Notes: generated by a model not told the origin, from the sequence alone. 64,000 nt of DNA from Xenorhabdus beddingii (GCF_002127545.1 NZ_MUBK01000013.1:1-64000); one strand, 5' to 3'. Shown: positions 36,121 through 46,632, counted from the stretch's first letter. Program-made: numbers and translations.

Positions 36121-36645
36121 ATGAAAACCAAGTTAATTATTTCATCTCTATTTGTTTCATCTGTACTTATGTCTGCCGCCCATGCTGCCGACGGGCAAAT
36201 CAAATTTACGGGAAAAATTACTGCAACTGCGTGTAAGATTGATTCAAACTCAACTGATCAAACCGTAAATATGGGAACGATTAGCTCCAGTACATTCACT
36301 AATGCTGGCAGCACTTCTTCCCCTACCCGCTTTAGTATCAAATTAACCGATTGCCCAAAAGAGTACAAAACAGCGCAGGTCAAATTTGATGGTCAAACGG
36401 ATAAGGGAAATAGAGACTATTTAGCATTGAGTGGTGCTGAAAATTCGGCCAAAGGTGTTGCCATCGCGCTGTATGAAGATAACAGCAATGACATTATTCC
36501 TATCACTCAAAGCTCACGCGAACAAGCATTGACAGCTCAAAAAATTAATGAACTGAAATTCGTTGCCAAATATATCGCAACAGCTTCGCAAGTGTCTCCA
36601 GGTGCGGGTGACGCAGTCGCTAACTTCACCATTACCTATAACTAA
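36121..36645 (+). CDS. Chaperone-usher fimbrial major pilin
   Basis: 174 residues with a signal peptide of about 22 residues ending AHAAD. The mature protein has the pilin layout: TGKITATACKID near the N-terminus (donor strand region and first disulfide Cys), TDCPKEY (partner Cys), and a C-terminal NFTITYN with the alternating pattern recognised by the chaperone. It is first in a pilin-chaperone-usher-adhesin operon and is followed by a long hairpin, which probably makes it the most abundant product. Related fimbriae of Xenorhabdus are involved in attachment, and one pilin is toxic to insects (established for MrxA). Equivalence with MrxA cannot be claimed from sequence alone. Confidence 0.92.
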   Translation: MKTKLIISSLFVSSVLMSAAHAADGQIKFTGKITATACKIDSNSTDQTVNMGTISSSTFTNAGSTSSPTRFSIKLTDCPKEYKTAQVKFDGQTDKGNRDYLALSGAENSAKGVAIALYEDNSNDIIPITQSSREQALTAQKINELKFVAKYIATASQVSPGAGDAVANFTITYN

Positions 36646-36699
36646 AGGAATATATGGCAAGGAAGCCGAAAAAAGATAAAACCAATCTTAATGTTAAAA

Positions 36700-36736
36700 A
36701 ATGAATGAATATAGTCATCGGCTATATTCATTCATT
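36700..36736 (+). repeat. 15-bp stem hairpin between pilin and chaperone genes
   Basis: AATGAATGAATATAG and CTATATTCATTCATT are perfect inverted repeats with a 7-nt loop, 54 bases after the pilin stop. There is no T-run, so it resembles an mRNA-stabilising or partly terminating hairpin that raises pilin over downstream products. Confidence 0.7.
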
Positions 36737-36773
36737 AAAAAATATAAAAATAATATTGTTTGGAGCAACCACT

Positions 36774-37466
36774 TTGAAATACCTTCGAATTTTTTTTCTT
36801 ATGTTTATCTACATTTTCAGCACTAATGCTTCTCTTGCGGGTGTTGTCATTGGAGGTACTCGAGTTGTTTATACTAGTGACAAAAAAGAAGCCTCGATTT
36901 CCATTAATAATCCGGAAACCGATATTTCTTATCTTATCCAATCATGGGTTCAGAATGAAAATGAACATGATGAGACTAAAGTTCCGTTTATTATCACTCC
37001 CCCGCTTTTCAAGTTAACGGCCGGGAATGAGAATATTTTACGAATTGTTAAAACCGGAAATAATTTACCCGATGACAGAGAATCTTTGTTCTGGCTCAAT
37101 ATCAAATCTATTCCTGCGACAACCAAATCAGAACAAAACCAATTGCAAATCACGGTAAAATCTCGGTTTAAGTTATTCTATCGCCCTGCCAACTTAGCAG
37201 GCAATGTCAACCTTGCTTATCAGGCACTGAAATTCAAAACCGAGGGGAACAAATTTATTGTAGAAAATCCAACACCTTACTACATCTCTTTTTCTGAGCT
37301 AGCTGTCGGTAATGGCGTGAAAAATTATCAAATTGAATCCGCAGGGATGATCCCACCTTTTGATCAAGTGAGCTGGGACGTGCCTATCAAAAACATCAAT
37401 CGGGTCACTTGGAAAACGATTAATGATTTTGGCAGCATAACGCCAGAAGAAAAACGCGAACTGTAA
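36774..37466 (+). CDS. Periplasmic fimbrial chaperone (FimC/PapD-like)
   Basis: About 230 residues from a TTG at 36774, chosen because GGAG lies 8 bases upstream and because the longer frame from 36705 would start inside the pilin-gene hairpin. A signal peptide (about 1-22, ending ASLA) precedes two immunoglobulin-like domains. Family marks are VVIGGTRVVY (first strand), ISYLIQSWVQ, FIITPPLFKL and LFWLNIKSIP. The conserved Arg-Lys pair that anchors pilin C-termini corresponds to TRVVY and the LFYRP region. It delivers subunits to the adjacent usher. Confidence 0.9.
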   Translation: MKYLRIFFLMFIYIFSTNASLAGVVIGGTRVVYTSDKKEASISINNPETDISYLIQSWVQNENEHDETKVPFIITPPLFKLTAGNENILRIVKTGNNLPDDRESLFWLNIKSIPATTKSEQNQLQITVKSRFKLFYRPANLAGNVNLAYQALKFKTEGNKFIVENPTPYYISFSELAVGNGVKNYQIESAGMIPPFDQVSWDVPIKNINRVTWKTINDFGSITPEEKREL

Positions 37467-37486
37467 TTTAAAAATTATACAATCTA

Positions 37487-37532
37487 TATACCCAATAAAT
37501 TTCAAGAAACCGCTTGGATGATGGAGGGTATA
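37487..37532. repeat. 46-bp mini-repeat with TATACCC/GGGTATA ends
   Basis: Opens TATACCCAATAAATTTCAAG and closes GGGTATA, the same 7-bp termini as the 142-bp element at 17064-17205 but far shorter. It sits between the chaperone and usher genes, so it would lie in the operon transcript. It may be an internally deleted copy of the longer element. Confidence 0.5.
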
Positions 37533-37551
37533 TCAAAATTAGAAAATTATC

Positions 37552-40119
37552 ATGGGTAACTATCGTCATTATCTTCAAAAAAACATTTCTGATAATTGGT
37601 CGTTATTTATCAAGCCCGGCTTGAGTGGTCTATATATTAAGGCGCCTCTCTGTGCATTGTTAACCACATCTATTTTTGTGTATAACAATAAATCTTACGC
37701 TGAAGAGTATTTCAACATTAATGCGTTGGAAACCCATTCGGGCTTTCCTGAAAATATTGATCTATCCATTTTCACTCAAGATGATCAACAACCTCCCGGC
37801 CTTTATTGGGTAGATATTTATCTTAATCGGGAAAAAGTAGATACCGGAAATATCGATTTTATTGCCGTAAATAATAAGCTATCTCCCAGGCTGACAATAC
37901 AACAACTCAAAAGCATGGGCGTCAATATTGAGTCAGTTCCCAAATTGCTTAATCTGCCGCAAGACACGGAATTAACTGATCTGGGTCAATATATTCCATC
38001 AGCATCGACAGCTTTTGATTTCAAACTCCAGCGGCTGGATATCAGTATTCCCCAAGCGATCATGAATAGTCAGGCGAAAGAGTCTGTTCCGCCTCATTTG
38101 TGGGATCAGGGATTAACCTCCCTGTCAGTCAACTATAGTTATAATGGTTCCATGAACTGGCAGGATAATCAGCCCGGCTCCACAAAAAACCATTTTCTCA
38201 ACCTCAGAACGGGCGCCAATTGGGAAGCGTGGCGTTTGCGGAATTATTCCACTTACAGCAGTCAGAATAGAAAATGGCAAAACATCAATACGTACCTTCA
38301 GCGGGATATTCATACACTAAAAAGCCAATTAACATTAGGTGATAGTTACACGCCCTCACCTATCTTTGATAGCTTCCAGTTTCGTGGAATACAATTGTCT
38401 TCCGATGACAATATGTTGCCTGATAGCTTAAAAGGATTTGCACCGACGATTAGGGGAATTGCCCAAAGCAATGCTCAGGTGACCATCAAACAAAATGGTT
38501 ACATTATCTATGAATCTTACGTTTCTCCCGGACCTTTTGTCATCAATGATCTCTATCCAACAACGTCAACCGGAGATATGGAGGTCATTGTCAAGGAAGC
38601 CGATGGGAGAGAACATCGTTCTGTGCAAACGTTCTCTACCGTACCCGTAATGTTACGGGAAAATAATCTGCGCCACTCGCTGACTTTGGGAAAATATCAA
38701 TCTAGTTCCCCTCATGGCAAAGAACCCTACTTCATGCAGGGTTCGGTAATTTATGGTATTTCCAACCGTGTGACTGCCTATGGTGGAACCACAATTGCAA
38801 AAGATTATCATGCCATCGCCTTGGGTACAGGCTATAGTCTCTCTGATTGGGGTTCTTTTTCTTTTGATGCGACTTATGCCAAAACCCATTTAATGTCAGG
38901 TTCCCGTGCTTATGGTCAATCTTATCGCTTCCAATATGCCAAAGATCTTCCCCAGACGAAGACTAACTTCACTCTCACGGGTTATCGTTACTCGACACGA
39001 AATTTTTACGATTTTAAAGAAGCGAACGAGTTAGATTCTGCAATTAATGGGATAACCCACAATGGCACCAATAGGCGCAGTAAATTGCAGCTACATATTA
39101 ATCAGCCTCTCGGCGATTGGGGAGCCATTTATTTATCGGCTTTCCAACAGGATTATTGGCAGCAAAAAGGTTACGAAAGGAATATCAGTGCTGGCTATAA
39201 CACAAGTTATAATTCAATCAATTATACCTTAAATTATTCTTACAGCGCTTTTCCCGGCTCGGCTCATAATGAACAGATTGTCTCATTCAACGTTCAGATC
39301 CCCCTTGAGCATTGGCTAAAAAATAGCTGGGTAAGCTATAACATGTCCAACAGCAAACACAGTGACACCTCTCATCAAATCAGTTTAAATGGCACCGCGC
39401 TTGAAGATAACCAACTGACTTATAACATTCAGCAAAATTATACCAATCATAATAAAGGCGTAGGCGGAAATATCGGAGCAGAATATAAAGGAACCTATGG
39501 TCAAATCAACGCCGGTTACAATTACGATAAATATTCCAGGCAACTGAATTATGGTTTAAATGGCGGGATCGTTGCCCATCCTTATGGCATCACTCTTTCC
39601 CAATCTTTAGGTGATACCTTGGTATTAGTGCGCGCCAATGGTGCTTCAGGCGTCAAAGTGCAAAACCAGACCGGCATCAAAACCGACTGGAAAGGCTATG
39701 CCATTGTGCCTTATGTCAGTAGCTATCGGAGAAACCGCATTGCGCTGGATACTTATTCACTGGGGGACAACGTTGATATTGATATCAATACGCAAACAAT
39801 TATCCCAACTCAGGGTTCTCTGACGCTGGCCAATTTCCAGACTCGCATCGGTTATCGCGTTTTGATGAGCCTTTCCCATCAAGGCAAAGAAATCCCATTT
39901 GGTGCCATGGCAACATTGGAAAAACAGCATGATATTGATAACCCCAACAGCGCCATTGTCAGCAATGATGGACAGGTTTATCTCAGTGGTATTCCTGAAT
40001 CGGGTCAGATATGGGTTAAGTGGGGACACAAAGAAATACAAGAGTGTCGTGTCAATTATCAGCTCCCTGATGAAGTCCCTGCTTCAGGTTTGTATCAGGT
40101 TGAAGCCTCTTGCGAATAG
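37552..40119 (+). CDS. Fimbrial outer-membrane usher (FimD/PapC-like)
   Basis: 855 residues. A long N-terminal region (about 1-50) contains a hydrophobic signal-like segment ending NKSYAEE. The N-domain (EEYFNINALE, then PPGLYWVDIYLN) recruits chaperone-subunit complexes. The barrel follows, with the usher signature near GFAPTIRGIAQSNAQVTIKQ, and C-terminal domains end with a Cys pair (ECRVNYQ and the final CE). It assembles and exports pilin and tip subunits. The N-terminal extension before the signal is unusually long, so the true start could be downstream of 37552. Confidence 0.93.
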   Translation: MGNYRHYLQKNISDNWSLFIKPGLSGLYIKAPLCALLTTSIFVYNNKSYAEEYFNINALETHSGFPENIDLSIFTQDDQQPPGLYWVDIYLNREKVDTGNIDFIAVNNKLSPRLTIQQLKSMGVNIESVPKLLNLPQDTELTDLGQYIPSASTAFDFKLQRLDISIPQAIMNSQAKESVPPHLWDQGLTSLSVNYSYNGSMNWQDNQPGSTKNHFLNLRTGANWEAWRLRNYSTYSSQNRKWQNINTYLQRDIHTLKSQLTLGDSYTPSPIFDSFQFRGIQLSSDDNMLPDSLKGFAPTIRGIAQSNAQVTIKQNGYIIYESYVSPGPFVINDLYPTTSTGDMEVIVKEADGREHRSVQTFSTVPVMLRENNLRHSLTLGKYQSSSPHGKEPYFMQGSVIYGISNRVTAYGGTTIAKDYHAIALGTGYSLSDWGSFSFDATYAKTHLMSGSRAYGQSYRFQYAKDLPQTKTNFTLTGYRYSTRNFYDFKEANELDSAINGITHNGTNRRSKLQLHINQPLGDWGAIYLSAFQQDYWQQKGYERNISAGYNTSYNSINYTLNYSYSAFPGSAHNEQIVSFNVQIPLEHWLKNSWVSYNMSNSKHSDTSHQISLNGTALEDNQLTYNIQQNYTNHNKGVGGNIGAEYKGTYGQINAGYNYDKYSRQLNYGLNGGIVAHPYGITLSQSLGDTLVLVRANGASGVKVQNQTGIKTDWKGYAIVPYVSSYRRNRIALDTYSLGDNVDIDINTQTIIPTQGSLTLANFQTRIGYRVLMSLSHQGKEIPFGAMATLEKQHDIDNPNSAIVSNDGQVYLSGIPESGQIWVKWGHKEIQECRVNYQLPDEVPASGLYQVEASCE

Positions 40120-40172
40120 CAATGTCAATACATGTATTTGATATATAATTAGAAAATAATGGAAATCATTTT

Positions 40173-41174
40173 ATGGCCAACAAATTAAAAGTCTTATTGG
40201 CAAGTCTATTTTTCATCGGCACGATGAGTAGCTTTGAGAGTTTAGCTGACTATTCTTGTCAATATTCACCGGGCTTTGTGCCCGGCGGCACGACTCGCGT
40301 TTCTTTCGGAACGGTTACCGTTCCCCGACACCATCCTATCGGGACGACGATTAAAGAAATACGTCTGGATCAAGTGGATGAAAAAGGAAATATAGCCATT
40401 TGTAATGCCCATCTACCTGCAATATGGGGAAAACCCGCTCTTAAACCTGCAAGCTATAACTATGATGCCATTTATGAATCGGGTGTTCCGGGGGTGGGTA
40501 TTCGTATTAATACCTGGGCACCGGGATATGGTATTGAGTGGCTGCCCAGAACCGCAATCTATCCCGTCAGTTGCCCTCGCCCATCACACGTTCACTGGGG
40601 AAAACAATATTGCGGTCAATCGTGGGGTTATTTAACAGTACAGTTAATCAAGATTGCGCCAACAACCGGCTCAGGTGTCATCGGACCAGTAAGACTGACT
40701 CGTGCCAAATTGGGTCACCGCATCCTTGTTAATACTTTCTATTTATCAGATACCTATATCATGACCAAAGGTTGCTCTCTCACCCAAAAGGTGATTTCAG
40801 TCAATATGGGCGAGGTTAAGAAAAGCGACTTTCGCGGCATTAACAGTACAGCAGGAACGCGAAATTTTGATCTCAAAATAAATTGCGATGCTGATGTGAA
40901 TGCCAGATTAACGCTGGATGGAACTCCGGAAAACTGGAATAACAGAAATATCTGGGCATTGGATCGTAGTGACAACGTCACGGCAAAAGGAATCGGCTTG
41001 CAAATATCATATCTAAACCGTCTTGTATCAATGGGCGAGCCGGTTGTATCTGGTTCTACCCAGTCAGGCGGTGATATCACCATTCCATTGGCTGCACGAT
41101 ATATCCAGACAGAAGCGAATATTACCCCAGGGAAAGCGGATGCTACTGCAACCATTACTATTACCTATTACTAG
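40173..41174 (+). CDS. Two-domain fimbrial tip adhesin (FimH-like)
   Basis: 333 residues with a signal peptide (about 1-26). A receptor-binding domain (about 27-190, with paired Cys including DYSCQY and ISVSCPRP-like positions, here YPVSCPRP and KQYCGQS) is followed by a pilin domain (about 195-333) opening MTKGCSLTQKVISVNMG and ending ATITITYY, the chaperone-recognised C-terminus. It is last in the operon, as tip adhesins usually are. The lectin domain has no obvious known receptor specificity; AWGK and Gly-Trp-rich stretches are seen. Confidence 0.85.
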   Translation: MANKLKVLLASLFFIGTMSSFESLADYSCQYSPGFVPGGTTRVSFGTVTVPRHHPIGTTIKEIRLDQVDEKGNIAICNAHLPAIWGKPALKPASYNYDAIYESGVPGVGIRINTWAPGYGIEWLPRTAIYPVSCPRPSHVHWGKQYCGQSWGYLTVQLIKIAPTTGSGVIGPVRLTRAKLGHRILVNTFYLSDTYIMTKGCSLTQKVISVNMGEVKKSDFRGINSTAGTRNFDLKINCDADVNARLTLDGTPENWNNRNIWALDRSDNVTAKGIGLQISYLNRLVSMGEPVVSGSTQSGGDITIPLAARYIQTEANITPGKADATATITITYY

Positions 41175-41195
41175 ATGAAATGTTATTTGGATGGG

Positions 41196-41226
41196 ATCAC
41201 CAGCACAATAATATTGTGCTGGTGAT
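41196..41226 (+). terminator. Perfect inverted repeat after the adhesin gene
   Basis: ATCACCAGCACAATA and TATTGTGCTGGTGAT are perfect 15-base arms around a single A, so about 11-12 bp can pair as a stem. It lies 21 bases after the adhesin stop and probably ends the operon transcript, although no T-run follows. Confidence 0.7.
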
Positions 41227-41248
41227 TCTCTGGTTTGTTGAGATAGCA

Positions 41249-41265
41249 GTATGTTGTAACTAAAT
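41249..41265. repeat. 17-bp direct repeat flanking the fimbrial operon, copy 2
   Basis: Identical to 35433-35449, 5816 bp apart. It begins 22 bases after the adhesin terminator hairpin. Confidence 0.7.
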
Positions 41266-41304
41266 TCGTAATATGTAGTGACTAGCAACCTACAACCTAA
41301 ATAG

Positions 41305-41318
41305 GTATGTTGTAACTA
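41305..41318. repeat. Third, 14-bp copy of the fimbrial flanking repeat
   Basis: GTATGTTGTAACTA, matching the first 14 bases of the 17-bp repeat; it lies 39 bases after copy 2. Confidence 0.6.
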
Positions 41319-41407
41319 CAAAAACAGAGGTGGCATTTTATATAAAGCAACAAGTGTAAGGAGGCGGTTAACGACAACCGCCCCTCCCCTATATGTACAT
41401 AGGGATA

Positions 41408-44400
41408 TCACAATGCGATATTGTCCATGGCTTGCAAAATACGCTTGTCTGATATGGGATACGCCGTACCCAATTGCTGGGCAAACAAGCTAATCCTCAG
41501 CTCTTCAATCATCCAACGCACTTCTTTGACTTCAGACAATTGTTTCTGCTGAATAGATAATTTTGCCTGCCATTGTTGCCATTGCCGTTGAATATGTTCA
41601 ATCTTGCTCATGTGCGCCCTATCCTTGTGAGGGTCCACCGCCAATTTTTCCAATCGGCGTTCGATCCCATTCAAATAGCGCAGAACATCCGCCAGACGTT
41701 TCCAACCATGGGACGTCACGAATCCATTAAAAACCAAGCCGGAAATTTGTTCTTTAATATCCGATAACGCAAGTGCGAGAGCAATATCTACCCGCCCTTT
41801 TAGACGCTTATTGATGTTAAAGACCATGGTCAGGATCTGTTCTACTTGTTGAGCAATATCAACCACCGCCTCATTCAGATCGGCACGCACTTTATCCTGC
41901 AAACCAGAAAATGCCTGTTCATTCCAGGCTGGCCCGCCATTTTCTGCGATCAATCGATCAACACCACAGGAAATACAATCATCAATCAAATCCAACACTT
42001 TTCCATATGGATTGAAGTACAGACCCAATTTGGATTTGTTCGGCAATTTCTCATGCAAGTACTTAATGGGTGATGGAATATTCAGCAATAACAGACGGCA
42101 TGTTCCTTGCCACATGGCATTTTGCTGCTCAGACTCCGTTTCAAACAGTTTAATGCCGATACTGTCTTTTTCATCCACCAGTGCCGGAAATGCCTTAACG
42201 GAATAGCTACCGCGTTTCTGCTCATAGCGTTCAGGCAATTCGCCAAAACTCCAGATATGCAGCCCGCTTTGTTCTATACCATCGTCTGCAACCGCTGACA
42301 GTGTTTCCTGCACTTTTTCTTTCAATTTTAGTTTCAGTGCTGAAAGGTCTTTGCCTTCCGCTAACAGTTTATTTTTCTCGCCAGATTTTTTATCGCCCAC
42401 AATACGGAACGTGATTTTCAGATGATCAGGAACTTGCTCTAATTGCCAAGCATCACGTGGAACTGTCACGCCCGTCATCCGACGTAATTCTTTTTCAAGA
42501 CAATCCAGTAAAGTAGCCTGAGGTTGTGTGACCCGCTCCAAAAATGCTTGTGCATAGTTAGGTGCCGGTACAAAGTTACGACGTATGGGTTTTGGCAGTG
42601 ATTTAATCAACGCAACAACCAATTCATGACGAACACCCGGAATTTGCCAGTCAAATCCTTCATCCCTGACCTGATTCAATACCGGTAACGGAATATGCAC
42701 AGTCACACCATCGGCATCAGTTCCCGGTTCAAATTGATAACTCAAACGGAATTTCAAGTTATCCTGATACCAATAATTCGGATAATCCAATGCACTGACT
42801 TTATTGGCATCGCCCTTAATCAACATGCTCTTTTCAAAGTTGAGCAATTCCGGCTGATCTTGACTTGTTGTTTTCCACCAGCGATCAAAATGACGGGAGG
42901 AAACAACGTCTTTGCCTATTCGCTGATCATAGAAACTGAATAATGTCTCGTCATCCACCAGAATATCCCGGCGACGGGATTTATGCTCCAGCTCTTCAAT
43001 TTCTTCGCGCAATTTCAGATTCGCGCGGAAAAATGAGTGACGTGTCTGCCAATCCCCTTCCACCAGTGCATGGCGGATAAACAATTCGCGGCATAACAAG
43101 GGATCAATCTGGCTGTAATTCACCAAGCGACTTGCCACTATTGGCAAACCATACAGGGTGACTTTTTCCGATGCCATCACTGCCCCCTGCGATTTTTGCC
43201 AGTGTGGTTCGCTGTAATGATGCTTAATTAAATGGGCGGCCAACGGCTCTATCCATTCAGGTTCGATACGGGCAGCAACACGCCCCCACAACCGGCTGGT
43301 TTCCACTAATTCAGCCACCATTCCCCATTTGGGGGGTTTTTTGAATAGCCCGGAACCCGGGAAAACAGAAAAGCGGGCATTACGCGCACCCGTATATTCC
43401 TGTTTATCTGCGTCTTTTTGCCCGATATGGGATAATAAACCTGTCAGCAAAGCAACATGAATGCTTCTATAATCCGCTTCCTGACTATTAATCGGTAGGC
43501 CAATTTCTTTAACAACTTGCCGCAGTTGAGTGTAAACATCCTGCCATTCTCTGACACGAAGATAGTTCAGGTAATCTTGGCGGCAAAGTTTGCGGAATTG
43601 GGAGCTGGAAAGCGCTTTCTGCTGTTCCACCAGAAAATCCCACAATTTCAGGAAGGCAATGAAATCTGAATCTTTATCCGCAAAGCGACGGTGTTTTTCA
43701 TCAGATGCTTGCTGTTTTTCCAGTGGCCTTTCCCGTGGGTCCTGAATCGACAATGCTGACGTAATCACCATGACTTCACGGACACAGCCATGCGCCTTGG
43801 CTTCCAATACCATGCGGGCCAAACGAGGATCGATGGGCAACTGTGCCAATTGCCTTCCCATGTCTGTCAGTCGGTAATTTCCTTCTGACAGGGATTCAGG
43901 GTCAATGGCACCCAGCTCTTCCAAAAGACGAACACCATCTTGAATATTCCGTTTGTCCGGGGCTTCAACAAATGGGAATGCACTGACATCCCCCAACCCA
44001 ATAGAGGTCATCTGCAAAATAACCGAAGCCAGATTGGTGCGCAGAATTTCAGGATCGGTAAATTCAGGACGTGATAGAAAGTCATCTTCTGAATAGAGGC
44101 GAATACAAATCCCGTCTGAAACACGGCCACAGCGCCCTTTTCTCTGATTGGCAGAGGCCTGGGAAATAGGCTCTATCGGTAAACGCTGCACTTTGGTCCG
44201 ATAACTGTATCGGCTGATGCGGGCAAAACCGGTATCGATCACATATTTGATGCCGGGTACAGTCAGCGATGTTTCCGCTACGTTAGTTGCCAAGATGATC
44301 CGCCGACCGACATGGGACTGAAATATCCGGTTTTGTTCACTGTTAGACAATCGTGCGAAAAGTGGCAGAATTTCGGTATGGCGGAAATTTTGCTTACTGA

Positions 44401-45322
44401 GCGCATCCGCCGTATCCCGGATTTCACGTTCACCGCTCATGAAAACCAGTATGTCCCCTGAGCTTTCTCGTCCCAACTCATCCACAGCGTCAATGATGGC
44501 TTCAAGCTGATCCCGGTCATTGTCATCACCGGCTACTGGCCGATAACGTACTTCCACCGGATAAGTCCGACCCGATACTTCAATAATGGGGGCGTTGTTG
44601 AAATGACGAGAGAAACGTTCAGGATCAATGGTTGCAGAAGTGATAATAACTTTCAGGTCTGGACGTTTTGGTAATAACTGGCGCAAATATCCAAGAATAA
44701 AATCGATATTAAGGCTGCGTTCGTGGGCTTCATCGATAATTAACGTATCATATTGCAATAACAAACGATCTTGCTGTAATTCCGCCAACAAAATACCGTC
44801 GGTCATCAACTTGACCAACGTATTTTCACTGACCTGATCATTAAAACGGACTTTATAACCGACCGTTGAACCAAGCGGTGTTTCCAATTCATCCGCAATG
44901 CGGTTGGCGACTGAACGTGCCGCCAAACGACGGGGTTGGGTATGGCCGATTAGTCCTTTGATGCCTCTGCCCAGCTCAAGGCAGATTTTGGGGATCTGAG
45001 TCGTTTTACCTGAACCGGTTTCCCCGGCAATGATAACGACCTGATGATCGCGGATCGCTTTATAGATATCGTCTTTCTTCTGGCTGACTGGCAGGTTTTC
45101 AGGATATTGAACCGAAGGGCGTGATGCCTGACGATGAATGATTTTCTGTTTTGCAGTAGCAATATCCGCAGAAATGGATTGCGCCACCGCCTGCAAGGAG
45201 GTTGGACTCTTGATTTTTGCTGCCCCATGCAGGCGTTTTCTCAAACGGAACTGATCGCGCAGCGATGTGTGATCAAGTTCAGCGAATAATTCAGCAAATG
45301 GTGCTGTCAAAGGTGATTCCAC
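41408..45322 (-). CDS. hrpA: ATP-dependent RNA helicase HrpA
   Basis: 1304 residues from a GTG with AAGGA upstream. DEAH-box helicase: Walker A GETGSGKTTQIPKI (about 100-113), Walker B IIDEAHERSLN (about 196-206), motif III ITSATIDPERF, motif V NVAETSLTVPG, and motif VI QRKGRCGRVSDG. The long C-terminal region (about 600-1304) includes the HA2, OB-fold and DUF3418 parts typical of HrpA. It is an RNA helicase linked to ribosome quality control and fimbrial mRNA processing in Escherichia. It lies opposite azoR, as in Escherichia. Confidence 0.96.
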   Translation of the reverse strand: MESPLTAPFAELFAELDHTSLRDQFRLRKRLHGAAKIKSPTSLQAVAQSISADIATAKQKIIHRQASRPSVQYPENLPVSQKKDDIYKAIRDHQVVIIAGETGSGKTTQIPKICLELGRGIKGLIGHTQPRRLAARSVANRIADELETPLGSTVGYKVRFNDQVSENTLVKLMTDGILLAELQQDRLLLQYDTLIIDEAHERSLNIDFILGYLRQLLPKRPDLKVIITSATIDPERFSRHFNNAPIIEVSGRTYPVEVRYRPVAGDDNDRDQLEAIIDAVDELGRESSGDILVFMSGEREIRDTADALSKQNFRHTEILPLFARLSNSEQNRIFQSHVGRRIILATNVAETSLTVPGIKYVIDTGFARISRYSYRTKVQRLPIEPISQASANQRKGRCGRVSDGICIRLYSEDDFLSRPEFTDPEILRTNLASVILQMTSIGLGDVSAFPFVEAPDKRNIQDGVRLLEELGAIDPESLSEGNYRLTDMGRQLAQLPIDPRLARMVLEAKAHGCVREVMVITSALSIQDPRERPLEKQQASDEKHRRFADKDSDFIAFLKLWDFLVEQQKALSSSQFRKLCRQDYLNYLRVREWQDVYTQLRQVVKEIGLPINSQEADYRSIHVALLTGLLSHIGQKDADKQEYTGARNARFSVFPGSGLFKKPPKWGMVAELVETSRLWGRVAARIEPEWIEPLAAHLIKHHYSEPHWQKSQGAVMASEKVTLYGLPIVASRLVNYSQIDPLLCRELFIRHALVEGDWQTRHSFFRANLKLREEIEELEHKSRRRDILVDDETLFSFYDQRIGKDVVSSRHFDRWWKTTSQDQPELLNFEKSMLIKGDANKVSALDYPNYWYQDNLKFRLSYQFEPGTDADGVTVHIPLPVLNQVRDEGFDWQIPGVRHELVVALIKSLPKPIRRNFVPAPNYAQAFLERVTQPQATLLDCLEKELRRMTGVTVPRDAWQLEQVPDHLKITFRIVGDKKSGEKNKLLAEGKDLSALKLKLKEKVQETLSAVADDGIEQSGLHIWSFGELPERYEQKRGSYSVKAFPALVDEKDSIGIKLFETESEQQNAMWQGTCRLLLLNIPSPIKYLHEKLPNKSKLGLYFNPYGKVLDLIDDCISCGVDRLIAENGGPAWNEQAFSGLQDKVRADLNEAVVDIAQQVEQILTMVFNINKRLKGRVDIALALALSDIKEQISGLVFNGFVTSHGWKRLADVLRYLNGIERRLEKLAVDPHKDRAHMSKIEHIQRQWQQWQAKLSIQQKQLSEVKEVRWMIEELRISLFAQQLGTAYPISDKRILQAMDNIAL

Positions 45323-45586
45323 GTGATAAATCCTTGTGACGTTTTAACTGAGTAGCGCTGACTTTGCAGGCTAAGAGGATTGTTTCTTATGATTTAAATA
45401 TTAGAAGTGTAACATATCTTATGCAATTCCATGTACTCCATATATATCCTTCATCCCGCCAATTTGCAGCGTTATGACATTCAATGAATTTGAATGCTTA
45501 CCTCAAAATATTGAGCTATTGACTGAGCCAGTCTCTATATAAAATAAACCTCAGTCGATACCATGAACAAAGTTATAGCATTATAG

Positions 45587-46240
<654 letters not shown>

Positions 46241-46281
46241 TAAAGATCCGTAGGTTGATAAAAACTGGATTGATAAAGAAT

Positions 46282-46303
46282 AAGTGCGCCAAACGGCGCG
46301 CTT
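46282..46303. terminator. Bidirectional hairpin between azoR and ydbL
   Basis: AAGTGCGCC and GGCGCGCTT form a 9-bp stem (one G-T wobble) with an AAAC loop, followed by ATTTCTTC. Its right end touches the ydbL stop codon on the minus strand. Confidence 0.7.
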
Positions 46304-46622
46304 ATTTCTTCACCCAATTGCCATTGATACCAAGAACATACTCTCCTGAGGCTACCCGGCTCACCAATTTTTCACCCGCGATTTTCGCGACCTGATCCGT
46401 TGTCATGTTATTTTGAGCGGCAATTTCAGCGTATCTTTTTTCCCGCTCATGGTTAATTTTTTTAACCACGGCTTGAGCGTTCTGAGTATTTTTTACGGGT
46501 GCCAGATAACCACTGAATGTTTCACCCACCAGCCCTTGTTGTTTTGCTTCATTCAATGTCATGCCCATAGCAAATGAGCTAAATAACAGGCTCAAAAGAA
46601 AGATCACCCCTGCTTTTTTCAT
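46302..46622 (-). CDS. ydbL: YdbL family periplasmic protein (DUF1318)
   Basis: 106 residues with a signal peptide ending at SFAMG (about 1-20). The mature part has the DUF1318 features: LNEAKQQGLVGETFSGYLAP, then NHEREKRYAEIAAQNN and QVAKIAGEKL. It is the third gene of ydbH-ynbE-ydbL. In Escherichia YdbL is a periplasmic modulator of the YdbH-YnbE lipid-transport bridge (established), and the same role is expected here. Confidence 0.9.
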   Translation of the reverse strand: MKKAGVIFLLSLLFSSFAMGMTLNEAKQQGLVGETFSGYLAPVKNTQNAQAVVKKINHEREKRYAEIAAQNNMTTDQVAKIAGEKLVSRVASGEYVLGINGNWVKK

Positions 46623-46632
46623 ATTCTAGCCC

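Noticed and set aside
35906-36124. A 72-codon plus-strand frame upstream of the pilin gene
   Set aside because: It overlaps the predicted operon promoter, has no ribosome site and no recognisable motif.
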